Below, piece by piece: positions 17,898-26,771 of a stretch of 64,000 nucleotides of DNA. This DNA comes from Bdellovibrio bacteriovorus W (GTDB taxonomy: Bacteria > Bdellovibrionota > Bdellovibrionia > Bdellovibrionales > Bdellovibrionaceae): assembly GCA_000525675.1 (NCBI GenBank), contig CP002190.1, positions 744,001 through 808,000 of the forward strand, read 5' to 3'. The translations under genes and the position numbers were made by a program. Every line of letters starts with the position of its first letter. Position 1 is the first letter of the stretch. The notes under the pieces are model-generated. The model saw nothing but the letters and a program-made list of their open reading frames with translations. It searched no databases and was not told the origin of the DNA.

Positions 17898-19019
17898 GTG
17901 AAGATTTCTCCCGAAATTCTGAATCTGGTTCCCTATAAGCCAGGTAAGCCGATTTCTGAAACGCAAAGAGAATATGGATTGACGACCGTTTATAAATTGG
18001 CGAGTAACGAAAATCCTTTGGGTCCGAGTCAAAAGGCTTTAAGTGCGGTAAAGGCAGCTTTAGAGCAACAACATCTCTATCCAGATCCATCGCACTATGC
18101 ACTTCTGCAAACTTTATCAGCAGAATGGGGCTTTTCTAAAGACCGACTTGCTATAGGAAACGGCAGTGATGAAATTATTGATCTTTTAAATCGCATTTAT
18201 TGCGAGCCCGGAGACGGTGTTTTAACTTCGGAGGCAGCGTTTAATGCCTATGAAGTGAGCGCTCCGGCAAATCGTGCGAAGCTTTATAAAGTGCCAATGA
18301 AATCGGGGTATCAATTTGATTTAGAGGCTATTGCAGAGGAATATTTCGCGCATCCTGAAAGAAAAATCCGTTTAATCTTTGTTTCAAATCCGAATAATCC
18401 TACTGGAACTTTTGCTCCTAAAAAGGATGTCGAAGCGTTTTTGAAAAAACTTGGCAATCGCGACGATGTTTTGATCGTTTTTGATGAAGCTTATAATGAG
18501 TTTGTCAGAGATCCGAGTTACTCTTCGGCTCAGAATTATCTAAATGATTACAGCAATTTGATTGTCTTACGAACATTCTCAAAAATCTATGGATTAGCTG
18601 GCTTCCGCGTGGGAGCCATGATTGCGCCTAAAGAGGTTATCGAAGTTTATAACCGGGTGCGCAAACCGTTCAATGTCAACGATTTAGCTCAAGTGGCAGC
18701 AAATGCGGCTCTGCAAGATAAAGAATTTATTGAGCGATCGCAGCAGATCTGTTGGAAAGGGCTTGATTACTTTTACGAGAAGTTAGAAGAATTAGGCCTG
18801 CCCTACATACCCTCGCAAGGGAACTTTGTGATGTTCGACACACTTCGCGACGCCGCGAAAGTGAACGAAGCCCTATTGAAGCGCGGGATTATCATGAGAC
18901 CTCTCTTAAACTACGGTTTTAAGACACACTTGAGACTCAGTGTGGGGCTAGAGCATGAGAATGAGGCGGCCATGAAAGCATTGGCTGAGGTTCTTAAAGA
19001 GGTTCCGGTTTTACCTTAA
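17898..19019 (+). CDS. hisC: Histidinol-phosphate aminotransferase
   Basis: A PLP aminotransferase acting in histidine biosynthesis (imidazole-acetol phosphate to histidinol phosphate). 373 aa from a GTG start. HisC features: YKLASNENPLGPS near residue 35, GNGSDEIIDLL at ~90, SNPNNPTG at ~170, FDEAYNEF at ~195, and the PLP lysine in TFSKIYGLAGFRVG at ~230. No other his genes are adjacent. It begins a rightward run (hisC, cmk, rpsA, sppA) on the strand opposite to the HyuAB-like pair. Some HisC-like enzymes also act on aromatic amino acids. Confidence 0.92.
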   Translation: MKISPEILNLVPYKPGKPISETQREYGLTTVYKLASNENPLGPSQKALSAVKAALEQQHLYPDPSHYALLQTLSAEWGFSKDRLAIGNGSDEIIDLLNRIYCEPGDGVLTSEAAFNAYEVSAPANRAKLYKVPMKSGYQFDLEAIAEEYFAHPERKIRLIFVSNPNNPTGTFAPKKDVEAFLKKLGNRDDVLIVFDEAYNEFVRDPSYSSAQNYLNDYSNLIVLRTFSKIYGLAGFRVGAMIAPKEVIEVYNRVRKPFNVNDLAQVAANAALQDKEFIERSQQICWKGLDYFYEKLEELGLPYIPSQGNFVMFDTLRDAAKVNEALLKRGIIMRPLLNYGFKTHLRLSVGLEHENEAAMKALAEVLKEVPVLP

Positions 19020-19065
19020 GCAGAGAAAAACCGAAATGTCGAAAGACGCTTGGAGAGTTATGGGA

Positions 19066-19713
19066 ATGGTGATTACGATTGATGGGCCTGCGGCCTCTGG
19101 AAAATCTTCTGTTAGTAGAGAGTTGGCGCGCAGACTTGGGTGGAACTGGGTTTCCACAGGAGCCTTCTATCGTGGACTGGCTTTTGCGGCTTTAAAACTG
19201 CAAATCGATTTGGACGATGTTCAAGCTTTAACAGACCTGACTTCAAATCCTGCATGGAGTGTTCGATTGGCCGATGAAAGAACGAAAGTTTTCTTCGGCG
19301 AAGAAGATGTTACAGATCTAATTGCTCATGAAGATGTTGGTAACTTTGCAAGCAAGGTGAGTCATTATCCAGAAGTTCGCAAAGCTCTTCTTCAAGTTCA
19401 GCGTAACTGCGCTGAAGGACGTGAAGGTTTGGTGGCTGAAGGACGTGACTGTGGAACTGTGGTTTTCCCAGATGCAGAAGCTAAGGTTTATCTAACAGCC
19501 AACAGCGAATTGCGTGCGGCTCGTCGTGCGACTGAATTGGGGCTTGATCAAGGCGATATGGTAAAGGCACAGCAACAGCGCGATATGCAAGATTCCACTC
19601 GCAAAGTGGCGCCAATGGCGATCCCAGAAAACGCTTTCGTTTTAGATTCGACAGAGTTGAATTTCGACCAAGTTGTTTCAAAAGTTGAAGAGTTTGTTAG
19701 AACGAAAATTTAG
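19066..19713 (+). CDS. cmk: Cytidylate kinase
   Basis: Phosphorylates CMP/dCMP with ATP. The P-loop TIDGPAASGKSS lies at the very N-terminus, and VAEGRDCGTVVFPDA is the CMK-specific loop. The ending (RKVAPMAIPENAFVLDSTEL) also matches. About 215 aa from the ATG at 19066, which has GGAG 10 bases upstream and gives the usual short lead before the P-loop; an upstream ATG at 19036 is possible and would add ten residues. It lies between hisC and rpsA, the common cmk-rpsA order. An intrinsic terminator follows. Confidence 0.95.
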   Translation: MVITIDGPAASGKSSVSRELARRLGWNWVSTGAFYRGLAFAALKLQIDLDDVQALTDLTSNPAWSVRLADERTKVFFGEEDVTDLIAHEDVGNFASKVSHYPEVRKALLQVQRNCAEGREGLVAEGRDCGTVVFPDAEAKVYLTANSELRAARRATELGLDQGDMVKAQQQRDMQDSTRKVAPMAIPENAFVLDSTELNFDQVVSKVEEFVRTKI

Positions 19714-19744
19714 TTTTTCGAGTTTCATTTAGAGATTTTAAAAA

Positions 19745-19770
19745 GGAGCCCATGCCGGCTCTTTTTTTTT
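19745..19770 (+). terminator. Intrinsic terminator after cmk
   Basis: GAGCC (19746-19750) pairs with GGCTC (19757-19761), followed by nine or ten T. Confidence 0.8.
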
Positions 19771-19863
19771 TGATACTTTGTGAAAGTTTTTTGAGGTAGA
19801 TCACGTGATCCTCAACCCTCATGGTGTCTTTACGCAGATAAAGACCCACCCATTTTGAACCAA

Positions 19864-20253
19864 TTAAAATATAAAGATATTTCTTAAAGCAGAATAGACG
19901 GCAAAGCGCAGAAGATTAAAGTCGATACCAGCGGTATTTTTATTCGAACAATATAACAGTTGTTCTGTGCTTACTGAGTACCCAAAGTGCTCAGTAGTTT
20001 CTTTAGTCACTGTTGCGACCTTTTCTTGGTGTTGAGCAAGATCATTAGGAGTTTTGAATTTCATTCTTTTGCCCGAATAAAGTTTTTCAAGACTTTCTAC
20101 GATAGAATAGTGTTGGTAGTCGTGAATTTGCTGCTGCGACGGATTTTCTATATCTGCTGGTTCGTTAAATTTATCGCAAAAATTTGTAAGACTTTGAGCA
20201 TGCGTTGAGAAACTTGCAAAGAAGACTAAGCTTAGAGCTAGTAACGCTTTCAT
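19864..20253 (-). CDS. Small exported protein of unknown function
   Basis: 129 aa with a Sec signal peptide (cleavage after THAQ at ~20) and two cysteines (NFCDKF, LLYCSN) that could form a disulfide bridge. No family recognised. It is encoded alone on the minus strand, between the cmk terminator and the long leader of rpsA. Confidence 0.7.
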   Translation of the reverse strand: MKALLALSLVFFASFSTHAQSLTNFCDKFNEPADIENPSQQQIHDYQHYSIVESLEKLYSGKRMKFKTPNDLAQHQEKVATVTKETTEHFGYSVSTEQLLYCSNKNTAGIDFNLLRFAVYSALRNIFIF

Positions 20254-20520
20254 AAACGTCCTTTATGTTTGTTATGGGAGACGGATAACAAAGGCAGTTG
20301 TTTGTAGCAAATCAAACCCTCGGATTAGAAAAAAGTTCAGATGCCCATTCTTGAATCTGCAAGCTCTCCTTTGGCGGGCAGGGCAAGAGTTCGAGGATGT
20401 GTCGAGCGGGTTCAGCTCTCTCCGGATTGGGGGTATCCTCACGTGGCTTCAGAGCTTGAGATATGTCTCAGCTTGGCTCTCAGCTCTCATATATTGCAGA
20501 TGAGGCCGGAGCTTCGAAAA
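20254..20520. other. Intergenic stretch without recognised gene
   Basis: From the start of the exported-protein gene to the rpsA promoter region. A 69-codon frame at 20341-20550 has no ribosome site or recognisable sequence. A small inverted repeat (GCTTGAGA/TCTCAGC near 20455-20475) is visible; nothing else. Confidence 0.5.
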
Positions 20521-20551
20521 TTGTCCTTTTTTGACCTAACTACCTTATAAT
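20521..20551 (+). promoter_or_regulatory. Probable rpsA promoter
   Basis: A perfect TATAAT at 20546-20551. The best -35 candidate is TTGTCC at 20521-20526 (19-bp spacing, longer than ideal). It would give a 5' leader of about 140 nt before the rpsA start. Confidence 0.4.
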
Positions 20552-20581
20552 GCAGGACTATCGAAAAACTCGCTGGACTGC

Positions 20582-20674
20582 GTAAAACCTTTGACTTTAC
20601 ACCCCATAGGTCGCTAAACCAGTGTTTCGCCTATGAGCGAAGAAAGGTAACGGGTAGAGCCCAAGAGGTTTTAC
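20582..20674 (+). promoter_or_regulatory. Structured 5' leader of rpsA, candidate autoregulatory element
   Basis: GTAAAACCT at 20582-20590 is perfectly complementary to AGGTTTTAC at 20666-20674, closing a domain just upstream of the ribosome site GGGAGG (20679-20684). Inside it CATAGG and CCTATG form another hairpin. Ribosomal-protein leaders often fold this way for feedback control; S1 is known to repress its own translation in enterobacteria. Specific control here is inferred. Confidence 0.45.
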
Positions 20675-20698
20675 TACGTGGGAGGTTCCAAAATCTAT

Positions 20699-22498
20699 AT
20701 GACGAAACAATTAAACAAAGCCGAGCTTGAGAGACAAAAAGTCCTAGCTTTCTTGGATGCTGAAGATGCAAAAGTACCTGCAAATCCTGGCATTCTAAAC
20801 GCAAAAGCGGAAAAAGGTGATTTCGAAAACCTTTTCGAAGCTTCCATGAAAGAACAAGATTTTAAAGTCGGCGACGTTGTTACAGGAACAGTTGTAGAAG
20901 TTCAATCTGACTACGTTCTTGTGGACATCAACTACAAGTCTGAAGGTTTAATCGCGATCAATGAATTCCGTATCGTTGACGGTGTTCGCGAAGTGAAAGC
21001 TGGAGACAAAGTAGAAGTTCTTATCGACCGTATCGAAAACGAAAACGGAATGATCGTTCTATCTAAAGACAAAGCTGACATGCTACGTGCATGGACTGAC
21101 ATCTCTAAAGCAGCTGAGAACGAAGAAGTTATCGAAGGTACTGTTGTTGCTAAAGTTAAAGGTGGCTTGAGCGTTGATATCGGCGTTAAAGCATTCTTGC
21201 CTGGATCTCAAATCGATCTACGCCCTGTTCGCAACATGGACGTTTACCTTGGCAAAAAATTCAAATTCAAAGTTATCAAATTCAACAAGAAACGTGGCAA
21301 CATCGTTCTTTCTCGCCGCGCACTTCTTGAAGAAGAGCGTGACAGTCTTCGTTCACAAACTCTTGATACAATGGCGGAAGGTTCAGTTGTTACTGGTGTT
21401 GTTAAAAACATCACTGACTACGGTGCGTTCATTGATCTTGGTGGTATGGACGGATTGTTACACATCACTGATATGTCTTGGGGCCGCGTAAAACATCCTT
21501 CAGAAATGTTGAATGTTGGCGACGAAATCCAAGTTAAAGTTCTTAAGTATGACAAAGAAAAAGAACGCGTATCTTTAGGTATGAAGCAACTTCACAATGA
21601 TCCATGGGAATCAGTTAAAGCTGAATACACTCCTGGAACTAAGCTTAAAGGAAAAGTTGTATCTCTTGCTGAGTACGGCGCATTTGTTGAGCTAGGTGAA
21701 GGCATTGAAGGTCTTATCCACGTTTCTGAAATGTCTTGGACAAAACGTGTGAAACACCCTTCACAAGTAGTAGCAGTAGATCAAGAAGTAGAAGTTGTAG
21801 TTCTTGAAGTTGACACTGAAAACCGCCGCATCAGCTTGGGCATGAAACAGCTTCAAGCAAATCCATGGGTTGAGTTGAAAGAGTCTTATGCTCCTGGAAC
21901 AATCATCGAAGGTGAAGTGAAATCAGTAACTGATTTCGGTATCTTCATCGGTATCGAAGATGGTATCGACGGTCTAGTTCATATCTCTGACTTCTCTTGG
22001 ACTAAACGTGTTAACCACCCAAGCGAAATGTTCACTAAAGGACAAAAACTTCGCGCGGTTGTTCTTGGTGTAGACATCGAGAACGAAAGATTCTCTCTAG
22101 GTATTAAACAACTTGAGGGTGATCCTTGGTCAAATATCGAAGCGAAATACGCTATCGGTACACAACACGATGTTAAAGTAACTAAAACTGCTGACTTCGG
22201 CGCATTCGTTGAGCTTGAGTCTGACATCGAAGGTTTGATCCACATTTCTGAGTTAACTACAGATAAGATCAACTCTGTTGAAGATTTCATCCAACCAGGT
22301 GGAGTTGTAAAAGCAGAAGTAATCTCTATCGATAAAGACGCTCGTAAGATCGGTCTTTCTTCGAAGCTAGTTAAACTTCGTGAATCAAAAGCTGACGTTG
22401 AAGATTACGTTAAAAAAGCGACTGCAACTTCTAAGTCTACTTTCGGTGACTTGTTTGCAGATCAACTTAAAAACGTAAAAACTGACGGCAATCAGTAA
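20699..22498 (+). CDS. rpsA: 30S ribosomal protein S1
   Basis: Binds mRNA on the 30S subunit and helps initiate translation. 599 aa from the ATG at 20699, chosen because GGGAGG lies 14 bases upstream; the GTG at 20678 overlaps that site. Six S1 repeats are visible, starting near residues 53, 138, 226, 313, 400 and 488, several with the TDYGAFIDLGG...GLLHITDMSW pattern. Codon use is strongly biased, as expected of a highly expressed gene. It follows cmk, the classical order, and ends at a strong terminator. Confidence 0.97.
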   Translation: MTKQLNKAELERQKVLAFLDAEDAKVPANPGILNAKAEKGDFENLFEASMKEQDFKVGDVVTGTVVEVQSDYVLVDINYKSEGLIAINEFRIVDGVREVKAGDKVEVLIDRIENENGMIVLSKDKADMLRAWTDISKAAENEEVIEGTVVAKVKGGLSVDIGVKAFLPGSQIDLRPVRNMDVYLGKKFKFKVIKFNKKRGNIVLSRRALLEEERDSLRSQTLDTMAEGSVVTGVVKNITDYGAFIDLGGMDGLLHITDMSWGRVKHPSEMLNVGDEIQVKVLKYDKEKERVSLGMKQLHNDPWESVKAEYTPGTKLKGKVVSLAEYGAFVELGEGIEGLIHVSEMSWTKRVKHPSQVVAVDQEVEVVVLEVDTENRRISLGMKQLQANPWVELKESYAPGTIIEGEVKSVTDFGIFIGIEDGIDGLVHISDFSWTKRVNHPSEMFTKGQKLRAVVLGVDIENERFSLGIKQLEGDPWSNIEAKYAIGTQHDVKVTKTADFGAFVELESDIEGLIHISELTTDKINSVEDFIQPGGVVKAEVISIDKDARKIGLSSKLVKLRESKADVEDYVKKATATSKSTFGDLFADQLKNVKTDGNQ

Positions 22499-22577
22499 TT
22501 GTCGTTAGGTTTCCTTAAGTCGCCGCAAGGCGACGAAGGAAAACGAAATTCAGAGCGTTGACTGATAAGTCTTAAAA

Positions 22578-22606
22578 GAGGAACCTATATAGGTTCCTCT
22601 TTTTTT
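22578..22606 (+). terminator. Intrinsic terminator of rpsA
   Basis: GAGGAACCT and AGGTTCCTC form a 9-bp perfect stem with loop ATAT at 22578-22599, followed by seven T. A second small hairpin (TCGCC/GGCGA) lies about 50 bp upstream. Confidence 0.92.
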
Positions 22607-22633
22607 ATCTTCACCAGTGTAAGCGAGCTCTGT

Positions 22634-23590
22634 ATGAAAAATAATTTCTTTAAAAAACTGATCATTCTAATCGTTGTTTTCTTAGGTTTGGGCTTTATTG
22701 TTGGAAAGCTAAATCTCGACGGACAAGCTCCACAAAAAATCACTCAAAACTCAATTCTTCGTCTGGACATGAATGGTGTTATTCTGAATGGTAAGAAGTT
22801 TCTAGCAAACGTCGATGGCTACGCTAAAAACGATCACATCAAGGCAGTTCTCATTGATATCAATTCTCCAGGAGGCGCAGTGGGGCCTTCTCAGGAGATG
22901 TTCCAAGCGATCAAAAATATCAAAGACGGTCTTAAGAAACCCGTGGTCTGTGTAACTACAGGAATCATGGCCAGTGGTGCTTATTATGCAGGTGTGGCTT
23001 GCGATAAGATCGTTGTGGCTCCAGGAGCCTTGATCGGTTCCATTGGGGTTATCTTTGAATTTGCAAACATGGAAAAGCTCTATGATTGGGCGAAGATCTC
23101 TCGCTATTCTATCACTTCTGGAAAGTATAAAGACTCAGGAGCTGAATACAGATCTATGCGTGATGATGAGAAAGCTCTTTTCCAAGGGCTTGTTGATGAA
23201 GTCTATGCTCAGTTCCGCGACACTGTAAAAACATCTCGTAATCTAGCGGATGATAAATTAGATCAGTACGCAGATGGCCGCGTCTTCACAGGTGTGACTG
23301 CGGTTAAAGAAGGTTTTGCGGATCAGATTGGTTTTTACAACGACGCAGTTAAACTAGCTGCGGAGATGGCAAAGCTTGGTGACAACTACACTGTCTTTAC
23401 TCCACCGAAAAAGAAAACTTCGATTTTTGATATCGGAGCTGAACGCGAAGATTCTTTGAACTCTCTCGTAGAGTTTGCGGATTCTTTGAAAGCGCAAAAA
23501 GGTCTTTCTTTAGAAGATGCGTTTAAATTCCTTCTTAAGACTCGCTACCTAAATCAGCCGATGTACCTAATGCCAGGAGTATGGGAGTAA
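22634..23590 (+). CDS. sppA: Signal peptide peptidase SppA, S49 family
   Basis: A membrane-bound serine protease that degrades cleaved signal peptides and membrane protein debris. 318 aa, one N-terminal membrane segment (FFKKLIILIVVFLGLGF). S49 motifs: INSPGGAVGPSQE at ~80, GIMASGAYYAG with the nucleophilic serine at ~118, and ITSGKYKDSG with the candidate catalytic lysine at ~170. This is the short single-domain form, as in Bacillus SppA. The last bases overlap the ribosome site of the next gene, so it is coupled to the HIT protein gene. Confidence 0.92.
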   Translation: MKNNFFKKLIILIVVFLGLGFIVGKLNLDGQAPQKITQNSILRLDMNGVILNGKKFLANVDGYAKNDHIKAVLIDINSPGGAVGPSQEMFQAIKNIKDGLKKPVVCVTTGIMASGAYYAGVACDKIVVAPGALIGSIGVIFEFANMEKLYDWAKISRYSITSGKYKDSGAEYRSMRDDEKALFQGLVDEVYAQFRDTVKTSRNLADDKLDQYADGRVFTGVTAVKEGFADQIGFYNDAVKLAAEMAKLGDNYTVFTPPKKKTSIFDIGAEREDSLNSLVEFADSLKAQKGLSLEDAFKFLLKTRYLNQPMYLMPGVWE

Positions 23591-23592
23591 GC

Positions 23593-24147
23593 ATGTCAGA
23601 GACTAAGGCTCCGGAGAAAACAGCTTTCCTGCAAATCGATAAAGAGGTTTGGCCTCTTGAAAGGGACGTCTTAGCACGCCCTGATCGCATGAAGTACGTC
23701 AGGAAGCTAGTAAAGCCGGAGGGCTGCGTATTTTGCACAGCAGCCCAAGAGATCTCTGAAGACTCACTTTGTGTTTTTAAATCAAAGCACTCCATGGTTG
23801 TGATTAATAAGTATCCTTACAACAGTGGGCATGTTCTCGTTCTGCCGCAAAGACACTGCGGAGATGTTCTTCAACTTTCTGATGAAGAATACATGGATCT
23901 ACAAAATCTTCTGCGCTTATCCATGAAAGTTATTACGGAAGCCTATGAGCCCGGCGGTATCAACGTCGGATTAAATCATGGCGCGGTAGCTGGTGCTGGG
24001 ATACCTGAGCACTTACATTTTCACGTGATCCCTCGATGGGCAGGGGATGTAAATTTTTTCCCACTGATTGCCGAGACAAAAGTCTTGGTTGAAAGTCTTG
24101 AGCAGACCTACGCTAAGCTATGGAGTATTTTTAAAAACTATGAATAG
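23593..24147 (+). CDS. HIT-family nucleotide hydrolase/phosphorylase
   Basis: The histidine-triad motif HLHFHVIPRW is at ~142-151, with GGINVGLNHGAVAGAG before it and CVFC near residue 46, a possible zinc-binding pair seen in Ap4A phosphorylase/GalT-like HIT proteins. 184 aa from the ATG at 23593, preceded by GGGAGT; a four-codon longer start overlaps the sppA stop. HIT proteins cleave nucleotide-phosphate conjugates such as Ap4A; the exact substrate is unknown. It starts 2 bp after the sppA stop and overlaps the rhomboid gene by 8 bp. Confidence 0.9.
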   Translation: MSETKAPEKTAFLQIDKEVWPLERDVLARPDRMKYVRKLVKPEGCVFCTAAQEISEDSLCVFKSKHSMVVINKYPYNSGHVLVLPQRHCGDVLQLSDEEYMDLQNLLRLSMKVITEAYEPGGINVGLNHGAVAGAGIPEHLHFHVIPRWAGDVNFFPLIAETKVLVESLEQTYAKLWSIFKNYE

Positions 24148-24901
24148 AGGCGTATCATTTCAAACAGCTCCAGTAACTCCAATGGTAAAATGGCTACTTA
24201 TTGCCAACATTGGAATCTGGTTTCTTGTTCAGGTTATTGGTGAAGGTTTTTTAAAACTTCCTGTGATGAGCATCTTTGCTCTATACCCAGGTAAAGTTCT
24301 TTTTAATTTCGAAATTTGGCAGCTTTTTTCTTATATGTTCCTGCACTCCATGCAGATCACACATATTCTTTTTAATATGTTGATGCTTTGGTTCTTTGGA
24401 GCAGAGCTTGAGCAAAAATGGGGTTCTAAGTTCTTTTTGATTTATTACCTATTCTCGGGTGTTGGTGCTGGGATTCTTTACTGCCTCGGTGTATGGGTCT
24501 ATGCCTTAGCAACCGGCTCTTCAACAGGTCTCATCGTGCCTGTCGTGGGAGCTTCTGGTGCGATCTTTGGGTTATTGTTAGCTCAAGGTATCTTGTTTGG
24601 GGATCGCATCGTTTATTTCTTTATGCTCTTCCCGATGAAGGTTCGCTACTTCGTGGCCTTGATGGGATTTGTGCAGATTGCCTCCATGATGACCTCAAGT
24701 GTCAGCGGTGGAGAAGTAGCTTATCTTGCCCACATCGGCGGGATCGTTGCTGGGTATATCTGCCTTAAGCTGAAAGACTTTAATGACCGTCGCAAGATGG
24801 ACAAGCGTCGCCAAACTAAGTCTAAGGGGCGCAATCTTCGCCTTGTCGTGGATAATGAGAAGGGGAGTAGCAGCGATAAGCCCCCAAAATACTGGAACTA
24901 G
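24140..24901 (+). CDS. Rhomboid-family intramembrane serine protease
   Basis: About 253 aa with six predicted membrane segments, starting at the ATG at 24140 that overlaps the HIT gene stop. Rhomboid signatures: the HILFNMLMLWFFG helix containing the conserved His-Asn pair, the catalytic serine in GASGAIFGLL, and the catalytic histidine in AHIGGIVAGY. The tail after the last helix is very basic (KMDKRRQTKSKGRN) and probably cytoplasmic. It would cleave membrane protein substrates within the bilayer; the substrate is unknown. A family A palindrome begins three bases after the stop. Confidence 0.92.
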   Translation: MNRGVSFQTAPVTPMVKWLLIANIGIWFLVQVIGEGFLKLPVMSIFALYPGKVLFNFEIWQLFSYMFLHSMQITHILFNMLMLWFFGAELEQKWGSKFFLIYYLFSGVGAGILYCLGVWVYALATGSSTGLIVPVVGASGAIFGLLLAQGILFGDRIVYFFMLFPMKVRYFVALMGFVQIASMMTSSVSGGEVAYLAHIGGIVAGYICLKLKDFNDRRKMDKRRQTKSKGRNLRLVVDNEKGSSSDKPPKYWN

Positions 24902-24903
24902 GC

Positions 24904-25029
24904 GAGGTTGGTGAAAAGCGGGCGTCTGCTGCGTTGTCAGACCCCGTCCTCTCTCCGGCGTACTTAGAGTACGCCTACGTTGCGGGCGGAACCTTCCGCC
25001 TTGCATACATCCACTTTTGACCAACCTCG
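24904..25029. repeat. Family A palindromic repeat (copy A1)
   Basis: Ends GAGGTTGGTGAAAA and TTTTGACCAACCTC are inverted. The core contains CTCTCTCCGGCGTAC...GTACGCCTACGTTGCGGGC, shared with A3 and A4. It starts directly after the rhomboid stop. Confidence 0.9.
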
Positions 25030-25043
25030 GTTGGTGGGTTTGC

Positions 25044-25167
25044 GGTTGGTGAAAAAGGCTCATCTGACTTCGTTGTCGGCAGGCTTTCTCGCTCCGACGT
25101 GCTTGGAGCACGCCTGCGCTGTGAGAGCCCACCTCCGCCTCGCATCTGAACCTTTTTGACCAACCTC
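25044..25167. repeat. Family A palindromic repeat (copy A2)
   Basis: GGTTGGTGAAAAAGG at the left and CCTTTTTGACCAACC at the right are inverted with one mismatch. The core has the variant TTTCTCGCTCCGACGTGCTTGG..., closest to A5. It is in tandem with A1; together they fill most of the gap 24902-25262. Confidence 0.9.
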
Positions 25168-25262
25168 GGTTATTGGGTTTGCGGGTATTGAGTTTTCGGG
25201 GGTGGGGTAGACGCCGCTCAATTTTTAGGCTATAAGAATTATCTGTAACAGAGGGAGTTTAT

Positions 25263-25445
25263 ATGTCTTTAGCTCAGGCTACGAAGAAGTTGAAATTTGA
25301 TACACGTCTTTTAGAATCAAATGTAACAAAAGGTGAGTTGTCTAAAGAAGAGCTGAAGAAACACATTGAAGCACTTCCGGATGTTTCTGGGAATTCAGAG
25401 ACGTTTAAATTAGACGGGAAACACACCCAAGAAGACTCTCACTAA
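25263..25445 (+). CDS. Small hypothetical protein, 60 aa
   Basis: ATG at 25263 with AGAGGGAG nine bases upstream. A short, charged, Lys/Glu-rich soluble protein (SKEELKKHIEALPDVSGNSE) with a final KHTQEDSH, no signal peptide and no membrane segment. It stands between family A palindromes (A2 before, A3 starting right after the stop). The good ribosome site and coding-like composition support a real gene; function unknown. Confidence 0.65.
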   Translation: MSLAQATKKLKFDTRLLESNVTKGELSKEELKKHIEALPDVSGNSETFKLDGKHTQEDSH

Positions 25446-25447
25446 GA

Positions 25448-25572
25448 AGGTCGGTGAAAAAGGCTCACCTGACTGCGTTGTCGGACTTCGTCCTCTCTCC
25501 GGCGTACATTGAGTACGCCTACGTTGCGGGCGAAATCCTTCGCCTTGCATCTGAACCTTTTTGACCAACCTT
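25448..25572. repeat. Family A palindromic repeat (copy A3)
   Basis: GGTCGGTGAAAAAGG and CCTTTTTGACCAACC at the ends; inner hairpin GGCGTAC.../GTACGCC. It begins directly after the stop of the 60-aa gene. Confidence 0.9.
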
Positions 25573-25604
25573 TGTTTTTTGGATTTATAAGTTCAAATAC
25601 AAAT

Positions 25605-25633
25605 AAAAAAGCCCTCGAGTGAGGGCTTTTTTT
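25605..25633. terminator. Bidirectional intrinsic terminator
   Basis: GCCCTC (25611-25616) and GAGGGC (25621-25626) with A-run before and T-run after, between the rightward small gene and the leftward L,D-transpeptidase gene. Confidence 0.88.
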
Positions 25634-25642
25634 GTTTTTCTT

Positions 25643-26668
25643 TTAGTTGGGTTGAGCTGCGGGTTGAGAAGCTTGGGTGGCTGTGAAACGATCCTTGGCG
25701 ATGGCTTCGGCGACTTTTTGTTCGCTGAATGGAAGCCACTCTTCGCGGATAATTTTAAAGCTCTCACCGTCTTTCAGGGCGTAAATAGTTTTTACTCCGT
25801 AATCAACGTGCTTGTCGGATTCATATCTCTGAAGTGTCTTTACAACCAATTGTTCTTTGTGTTGAACAATGTAGGGTTGAGAAAGATGGACTTTGATGTA
25901 TCCATATTTCTTCTTCAGATTTTCTTTATGCTTTTTCCAAGAGTTGAAATTAAAACCTGGAGCTTTGAAGTCTTGATCGTAAAAGCTCATATAAGAGTCT
26001 AAGTCTTGGTTTTCCCAAGCCTGTCTCCAAGATTCTACGAAGCTATTGAGTTCAAGGCGGCGCTTTTCGTGATTGTCTTTTGAAATATAATTAACCTGAT
26101 CAAAAATAAGAATCGGTGTTTCACGAAGCTTGATGTAATCCGACAGGCCTTTAATTACGTCATTTCGAACTACCACGCAGCCGCGAGAACCTCTCGTGAG
26201 CGGAACAGAGTCTGGGATTGCGTGAAGCCAGATGCCTGAACCTGTTTTGTTTTCGCGCTTATCGAAGACATTCGGGTAGTTGGTTGTGAATGCCAAACTT
26301 CCGTAAAGACTGAAAGGAATATCTGGTTGCGAGAGCTTTTGTTCTAAGAAGTAAATTCCTTCAGGAGTTTTGTGATCGTCTCTTTTGGTTTTATTTCCAC
26401 CCATCTTACCGATGTCAGTGGGTACCTCTTGAACTTTGCGGATTTTTTCGCCATTTCTTTCATAGACTCGCAAGAGTCTTTCGCCTTTATCAACTAAGAA
26501 TACATATCGAGAGAAGGCTTCCGTTTCGGAAATCTGCAAAAGAGAGTCAGGTAATAACTCTGTGTCACTTTGAGAATGATTGGTTTTTGCTAAAGTAGGC
26601 TGCGCTAGAATTGCTGCCAGAAGCCCTACCGTCGCAAATCCTGTTCTGAATAGTCTCATAAATATCAT
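25643..26668 (-). CDS. Exported L,D-transpeptidase (YkuD) with C-terminal NTF2-like domain
   Basis: 341 aa from the ATG at 26668 (26659 is equally possible; the frame stays open upstream without a signal-like start). Signal peptide at ~1-26 (QPTLA). The YkuD domain spans ~50-190: FLVDKGERLLRVYE, TPEGIYFL, and the catalytic segment HAIPD...TRGSRGCVVV with active-site cysteine. The C-terminal ~130 residues (FVESWRQAWENQDLDSYMSF...) have the pattern of SnoaL/NTF2-like domains. Such enzymes make 3-3 crosslinks or attach proteins to peptidoglycan in the periplasm; Bdellovibrio species are known to use L,D-transpeptidases on prey wall. A prey-related role for this one is inference. Confidence 0.88.
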   Translation of the reverse strand: MIFMRLFRTGFATVGLLAAILAQPTLAKTNHSQSDTELLPDSLLQISETEAFSRYVFLVDKGERLLRVYERNGEKIRKVQEVPTDIGKMGGNKTKRDDHKTPEGIYFLEQKLSQPDIPFSLYGSLAFTTNYPNVFDKRENKTGSGIWLHAIPDSVPLTRGSRGCVVVRNDVIKGLSDYIKLRETPILIFDQVNYISKDNHEKRRLELNSFVESWRQAWENQDLDSYMSFYDQDFKAPGFNFNSWKKHKENLKKKYGYIKVHLSQPYIVQHKEQLVVKTLQRYESDKHVDYGVKTIYALKDGESFKIIREEWLPFSEQKVAEAIAKDRFTATQASQPAAQPN

Positions 26669-26771
26669 TATGCTTGAAAGGGCCCAAACCTTGTCAAGAC
26701 ATGAAAACCCCATGTCTAAAGCTTAGACGTTTTCTCGCAAACAAAATTGATATTTTGACAGTGAATTACAT

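Noticed and set aside
24695-25163. Leftward ORFs through A1/A2
   Set aside because: They arise from the repeat sequence and the antisense of the rhomboid gene.
24904-25572. Family A repeats as a CRISPR array
   Set aside because: Units are ~125 bp, palindromic over their whole length, irregularly spaced and also dispersed at 40.7 and 42.3 kb.
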